From NCBI GenBank assembly GCA_023053685.1, contig JALIGW010000028.1:6236501-6300500 (forward strand): a DNA stretch of 64,000 nt, in the 5' to 3' direction. Below the pieces are notes generated by a model. That model did not search any database. It worked only from the letters and a program-made list of their open reading frames with translations, and was not told the origin of the DNA. How positions within the stretch are numbered: the first letter of the stretch is position 1; every line of letters starts with the position of its first letter. The DNA comes from Diadophis punctatus similis (Eukaryota; Chordata; Lepidosauria; Squamata; Dipsadidae). The position numbers and the translations under genes are program-made. Shown piece after piece: positions 60,001 to 64,000 of this stretch.

Positions 60001-60600
60001 CTGTTGCCCCGACTGCGCCTCTGCCCGGGCAGAACCGCTGCAGAAGCTTACGATCGTACCCCGGAGACAAGATCCAGGAGCCCCGGTCACCTATTCAAAG
60101 CGGCGATCTGCGAACCCTCCGAAACGGATCCCGCCTTTCATCTGGTCTGCTTGCTGCTGAAGCGCCAACAAGAGCCGCCAGCGGAAAGAGCGGGAGCCGG
60201 AAAGTCCCCGGACTTGCAACCTGAGGCGCCGCCGCTTAGCACCACACGGTATTGTTTCCAAAAAGACACTCGCTTCCTGGCATTACCCGCACAGCTGATG
60301 AAAGACACGCCTCCCCGCCGTGACGTCAGGGAGGGGGTCTAGCCAATGGGGAGCGGCAGGCGCGCACGTTCCCAGCTCGCGGCGCTCGGGGCTGTCACAA
60401 CGTGGGTAATTTGTCGAGTCCGGCTCGTGATCTCGGTTCACGGCGAGGCGAGGCTGGAGCTCTGGCAGAGCCGTTTCCAAAAGCCGCTGGCTCAAGGCGG
60501 GGCAGCCGCCTCCTTTCCCCAAATCGTGGCGCTAAGACGGCGAGAATTAGTTGGGAGACCTGAAGCAAAAGATTTTATATTAAACCCGTGCCTATTTGTT
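60001..60600 (-). promoter_or_regulatory. BMF: CpG-rich promoter and non-coding exon 1 of BMF
   Basis: This is the only long GC- and CpG-rich, non-repeat stretch in the window, and it lies upstream of BMF on the minus strand. It has a CRE (TGACGTCA, 60321-60328), a CCAAT box read on the plus strand (60343-60347) and no TATA box. A strong minus-strand splice donor CAG|GTCAGT places the end of exon 1 at 60001. The transcription start is probably near 60,250-60,320, which I infer from the position of these elements. Vertebrate BMF has a GC-rich untranslated first exon, which fits. Whether it also fires to the right cannot be seen. Confidence 0.75.
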
Positions 60601-60784
60601 GCCCTTGCATTCAGCCCAAAGCCAAACCTCACAATCAGTCGAAGGCAGGGCAAGTCCAGACTTGCAGAGAAGCAATTCTTGTGCGGTCCGTAACGCCTTC
60701 CTTTTTTCGAGTTCTAAGGATGGGCATCGGAGAGCCTCTCTCCTGGTTTCTTGGTTGTTTGCAGTCGTCCTGAAATGTTATAAA

Positions 60785-60872
60785 TAGAGGATCTCCTGCT
60801 CGAGCAGGGGATTGGACTAGACTAGACGACCTCCAAGGTCCCTTCCAACTCTCTTATTCCGTGTTCTATGTC
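60785..60872 (+). mobile_element. CR1 LINE 3' end
   Basis: GGGGATTGGACTAGACTAGA, then GACCTCCAAGGTCCCTTCCA and TTATTCCGTGTTCT. Only the last 90 bp remain. Confidence 0.75.
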
Positions 60873-61583
60873 CTCAGCCTGGTATCCACTGGTAGACTTA
60901 ACAGTTCCCATCTTCAGCCAGAACAGTGACTGGAGATATGGCCCTATGGTAATGCAATATATTGATGCCAGACTGAGGAAGACTTGGAGATTTGTTTTTC
61001 CTTGGTAGGTGCCCCCAAATCGGGCACCTACAAATTGCCAAATAAAAAGGAAAAACTTTTAGCTGCACTATAATAATCCTAGATGAAACTAAGTAAGGGC
61101 ACAAAGAACTGTTCCCAACTTGTTTCCGATATTAAAAAGATGTATTATTTGGCTTTTGAACAGGGAGGTTTAATTTAGTTGTGATAGCCTTTCATGATAA
61201 CCTTTCATAAACTCACCCTCCTAGGATTTGATTTAAACCTTTCTGGATATAATTTCCTTCTAAACAACCCCATTGCCTTTGCTTTTTATGTACCTTGAAG
61301 AATTCCCAGTGGATAGCCTTCAGCACTTACTTCCCTCCATTGTCAGAATTGTCAATTTATTCATACCCTTGCTTCCTGTTTTGAAACCACTTGCTGCTCT
61401 ATAGGAGAAGCTTGCCTTCTTTGAGAAACATAAATATTGTTCAAAATATTTGGAGAACTTTATATGGTAGAACTTTATAACAGCAATATTAATATAAAAC
61501 CTGCCATTTTTCTCTTTTCTTTCCTAGAAAGGAACTTGTATTTTGCCTAATGCAAGACACAGATCCAGATAATCTTTCATTAT
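60873..61583. other. Gene-less stretch upstream of BMF, nothing recognised
   Basis: AT-rich sequence between the CR1 fragment and the LINE tail. No supported feature. Confidence 0.5.
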
Positions 61584-61755
<172 letters not shown>

Positions 61756-64000
61756 AGATTTGTATGCCGCCCAACTCCCAAAGGGACTTTGGGCGGCTCA
61801 CAGCATATTAAATACAAAATCTAAAAAACAGTTAAAAAAATTAAGAACAAGATTAAAATAATATAAACAATTAAAACATTTAAAAGCATTTTTTAAAAAA
61901 ACCCCACAATTTAAAAACCCAATGATGCACTCATGGGGCCAAGAATAATCGGTGTTATATTAAAATCCTTGGCCCCAGGCCTGTTGACAAAGCCATGTTT
62001 TTAATGCTTTTCTGAAGGCTGGCAGGGTGGGAATTATGCAGATCTTGGGGGGTAGTGTATTCCAGAGAGCCGGTGCCACCACAGAGAAGGCCCTTGTTCG
62101 TGGGCCCGCCAGCCAACATTGTTTGGCTGACGGAACCACCAGCAGACCAACTCTGTGGGCTCTAATCGGTCTTAGGGAGGTATGTTGGAGAAGGCGGTCT
62201 CGGAGGTAAACTGGTCCTAAGCCATGTAGGGCTTTAAAGGTAATCACCAACACCTTGAATTGCGCTCAGAGCCCTATGGGCAACCAGTGCAGTTCGCGAA
62301 GGATGGGTGTCACATGGTGTATCTCGGGATACCCATCACCACACGCGCTGCCGCATTCTGCACTAGCTGCAGTCTCCGAACGTTCTTCACGGGTAGCCCC
62401 ATGTAGAGTGCATTGCAATAGTCAAGGCGTGAGGTAACAAGGGCGTGAGTGACTGTCAGTAGTGCCCGATCCAAGAAAGGACGCAACTGGTGCACAAGAC
62501 GGACTTATGCAAAGGTCCCTATGGCCACAGCTGTTAGATGTTGGTCCAATTTTAGCTGTGGATCCAGAAAGACCCCCAAGTTGCAAATCCCCCCCCCAGA
62601 ACCAAGGAGGGACAGATGTCAAAGTCCTTAGGAGGCAACATCCAAAGCCACTCGGTCTTATCCGGGTTGAGTTTGAGCCTGTTAACCCCCATCCAGACCC
62701 TTACAACGTCCAGACACCGGCACATCACATCATCTGCCTCACTGAATTGGCATGGGGTGGATATGTACAACTGAGTGTCGTCAGCGTACTGTTGGAACCT
62801 CACCCCATGCCTACGGATGATCTCACCCAACGGTTTCATGTAAATATTGAAGAGCCTAGGGCAGGGGTAGGCAAAGTTGGCTCTTCTATGACTCGTGGAT
62901 TTCAACTCCCAGAATTTCTGAGCCAATCATGCTTGCATAGGAATTCTGGGAGTTGAAGTCCATGAGTCATAGAAGAGCCAACTTTGCCTACCCCTGGCCT
63001 AGGGGAAAGAATTGACCCCTGAGGAACCCCACATATGAGGGGTTTCGGGGTTGACCTCTGTCCCCCAGCCAATACCGACTGTGACCGATCAGAGAGATAG
63101 GAGGAGAACCACCGCAAAACAGTGCCTCCCACTCCCATCTCCCCGAGCCGTCGCAGAAGGATACCATGGTCAATGGTATTGAAAGCCGCTCAGAGGTCAA
63201 GTAGCACCAAGATGGAGGAGCAACCTCCATCTCGGGCTCGCCAGAGATCATCCATCAGCGTGACCAAGGCAGTTTCTGTGCTGTGACCGGGCCTGAAACC
63301 TGACTGAAAAGGGTCAAGGTACTCCGTTTCATCCAAGAGTCGTTGGAGTTGCAGCGCCACCACTTTCTCCACCATCTTCCCCATAAAGGGGAGGTTGGAG
63401 ACTGGTCGATAGTTTTTAAGTTCAGTTGGGTCGAGGGATGGCTTCTTAAGGAGGGGCCTCACCACCGCAACCTTTAAAGGCTGGGGGAAGAACCCCTCAC
63501 TTAGAGAAGCGTTGATTAACTCATGGAACCAACCTCGTGTCACCTCCCTACTTGCCGAAACAAGCCAGGAGGGGCACGGATCCAGCATACAAGTAGCGGA
63601 GCTTACCACTCCAATGGCCTTGTCCACATCCTCAGGGGTCACCAGGTCAAACTCTTCCCATAAAATGGGATTAATATCTGCCCCTGTCATCTCGGCTTGC
63701 TTTGCCCAATTGGAGTCCAGTCTGTCTGAATCTGAGTGATTTTATCCGCCAGAAACTGTACAAATTCCTCAGCTCTCCCTTGAAGTGGTTCCTCCGCCCC
63801 CATCCCGTTGAGAAGGGAGCGGGTCACCCTAAAAAGGGAGGCTGGGCGAGAATCTGCGGATCCGATAAGAGTGGAAAAATGCGAGCATTTTGCCGCCCTT
63901 ATCGCCACTAGGTAAGTCCTAATAAAGGCTCTTAGTAGTGTTCGGTCGGATTCGGATTTACTGGCCCTCCATCGTCGCTCTAGGCGTCTCTTCTGGCATT
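61756..64000 (-). pseudogene. L2-like (CR1-clade) LINE, 3' half, runs off the window
   Basis: On the minus strand, from high to low coordinate: ILWEEFDLVTPEDVDKAI and VRPLLKKPSLDPTELKNYRP (reverse transcriptase, about 63665-63410), SGFRPGHSTETALVTLMDD (about 63310), [10 protein letters not shown] (about 63040-63000), [12 protein letters not shown] (the YADD catalytic box, about 62800-62770), [13 protein letters not shown] (about 62680), PFLDRALLTVTHALV (about 62480), LRPIRAHRVG (about 62160), then the UTR with GATTTGTATGCCGCCCAACT. A UGA stop (63192-63190) breaks the DLSAAF-like box, and a MITE splits it at 62862-62995. Other frameshifts are likely. The 5' part lies beyond 64000. Confidence 0.92.
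62862..62995. mobile_element. Palindromic hAT MITE nested in the LINE
   Basis: The ends are CAGGGGTAGGCAAAG and CTTTGCCTACCCCTG. The exact 8-bp duplication is GCCTAGGG (62854-62861, 62996-63003). It belongs to a subfamily distinct from family B but sharing the central AATTCTGGGAGTTGAAGTCC. Confidence 0.93.

Noticed and set aside
60004..60693. Overlapping plus-strand frames in the CpG island
   Set aside because: Long frames are expected in GC-rich DNA; the region is the BMF promoter and untranslated exon, and none has a known domain.

Overview
The window is vertebrate nuclear DNA, most likely from a squamate reptile and probably a snake. The case rests on repeat content: CR1 LINE 3' ends, one of which runs into a long ATTCT pentanucleotide array; L2-like LINEs with a terminal TTTA tract; tRNA-derived SINEs, one with a tail like the Sauria/BovB type; and very many palindromic hAT-type elements with 8-bp target-site duplications (TSDs). 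There is no bacterial-style gene organisation, and nearly all long open frames lie in repeats.

The one host protein-coding gene I can support is BMF (Bcl-2 modifying factor, a BH3-only cell-death protein) on the minus strand, spanning most of the window. A CpG-rich promoter and a non-coding first exon lie at about 60.0-60.5 kb, with a strong splice donor at 60,000. The ATG exon is 44,214-43,894, the BH3 exon is 42,097-41,934, and the last coding exon is 22,365-22,264 (stop at 22,266-22,264). The splice sites agree in phase and give a 193-residue protein with the dynein-light-chain motif, the BH3 helix and the hydrophobic C-terminus in the expected order. Intron 1 is about 15.8 kb, intron 2 1.8 kb and intron 3 19.6 kb. 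The 3' UTR runs below 22.26 kb; its end is not visible. A non-repetitive, 3'-UTR-like stretch at 12-13.4 kb may be its distal part or another transcript.

Most of the remaining DNA is transposons in nested layers. Five short non-autonomous DNA-transposon families recur, called here A to E. A has CAGRGGTGGGTTC ends and carries CRE, YY1 and NRF1-like sites and a splice-donor-like sequence. B is a palindrome of about 130 bp. C ends TACCGTATTTTT. D ends TACAGGTAGTCC. E has CAGTGGTGGCGAACC ends. There are also a Helitron-like element, an R4-type LINE relic, a Penelope-like relic with a hammerhead-ribozyme-like core, and a long CR1/L2 LINE running off the right edge.

The most unusual object is a 2.18-kb hAT-type element at 34,631-36,807 inside BMF intron 3. 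It holds three near-identical copies of a promoter-plus-first-exon module (CCAAT, octamer, TATA, ATG, splice donor) arranged as large inverted repeats. The spacer between the arms is inverted between the two units.
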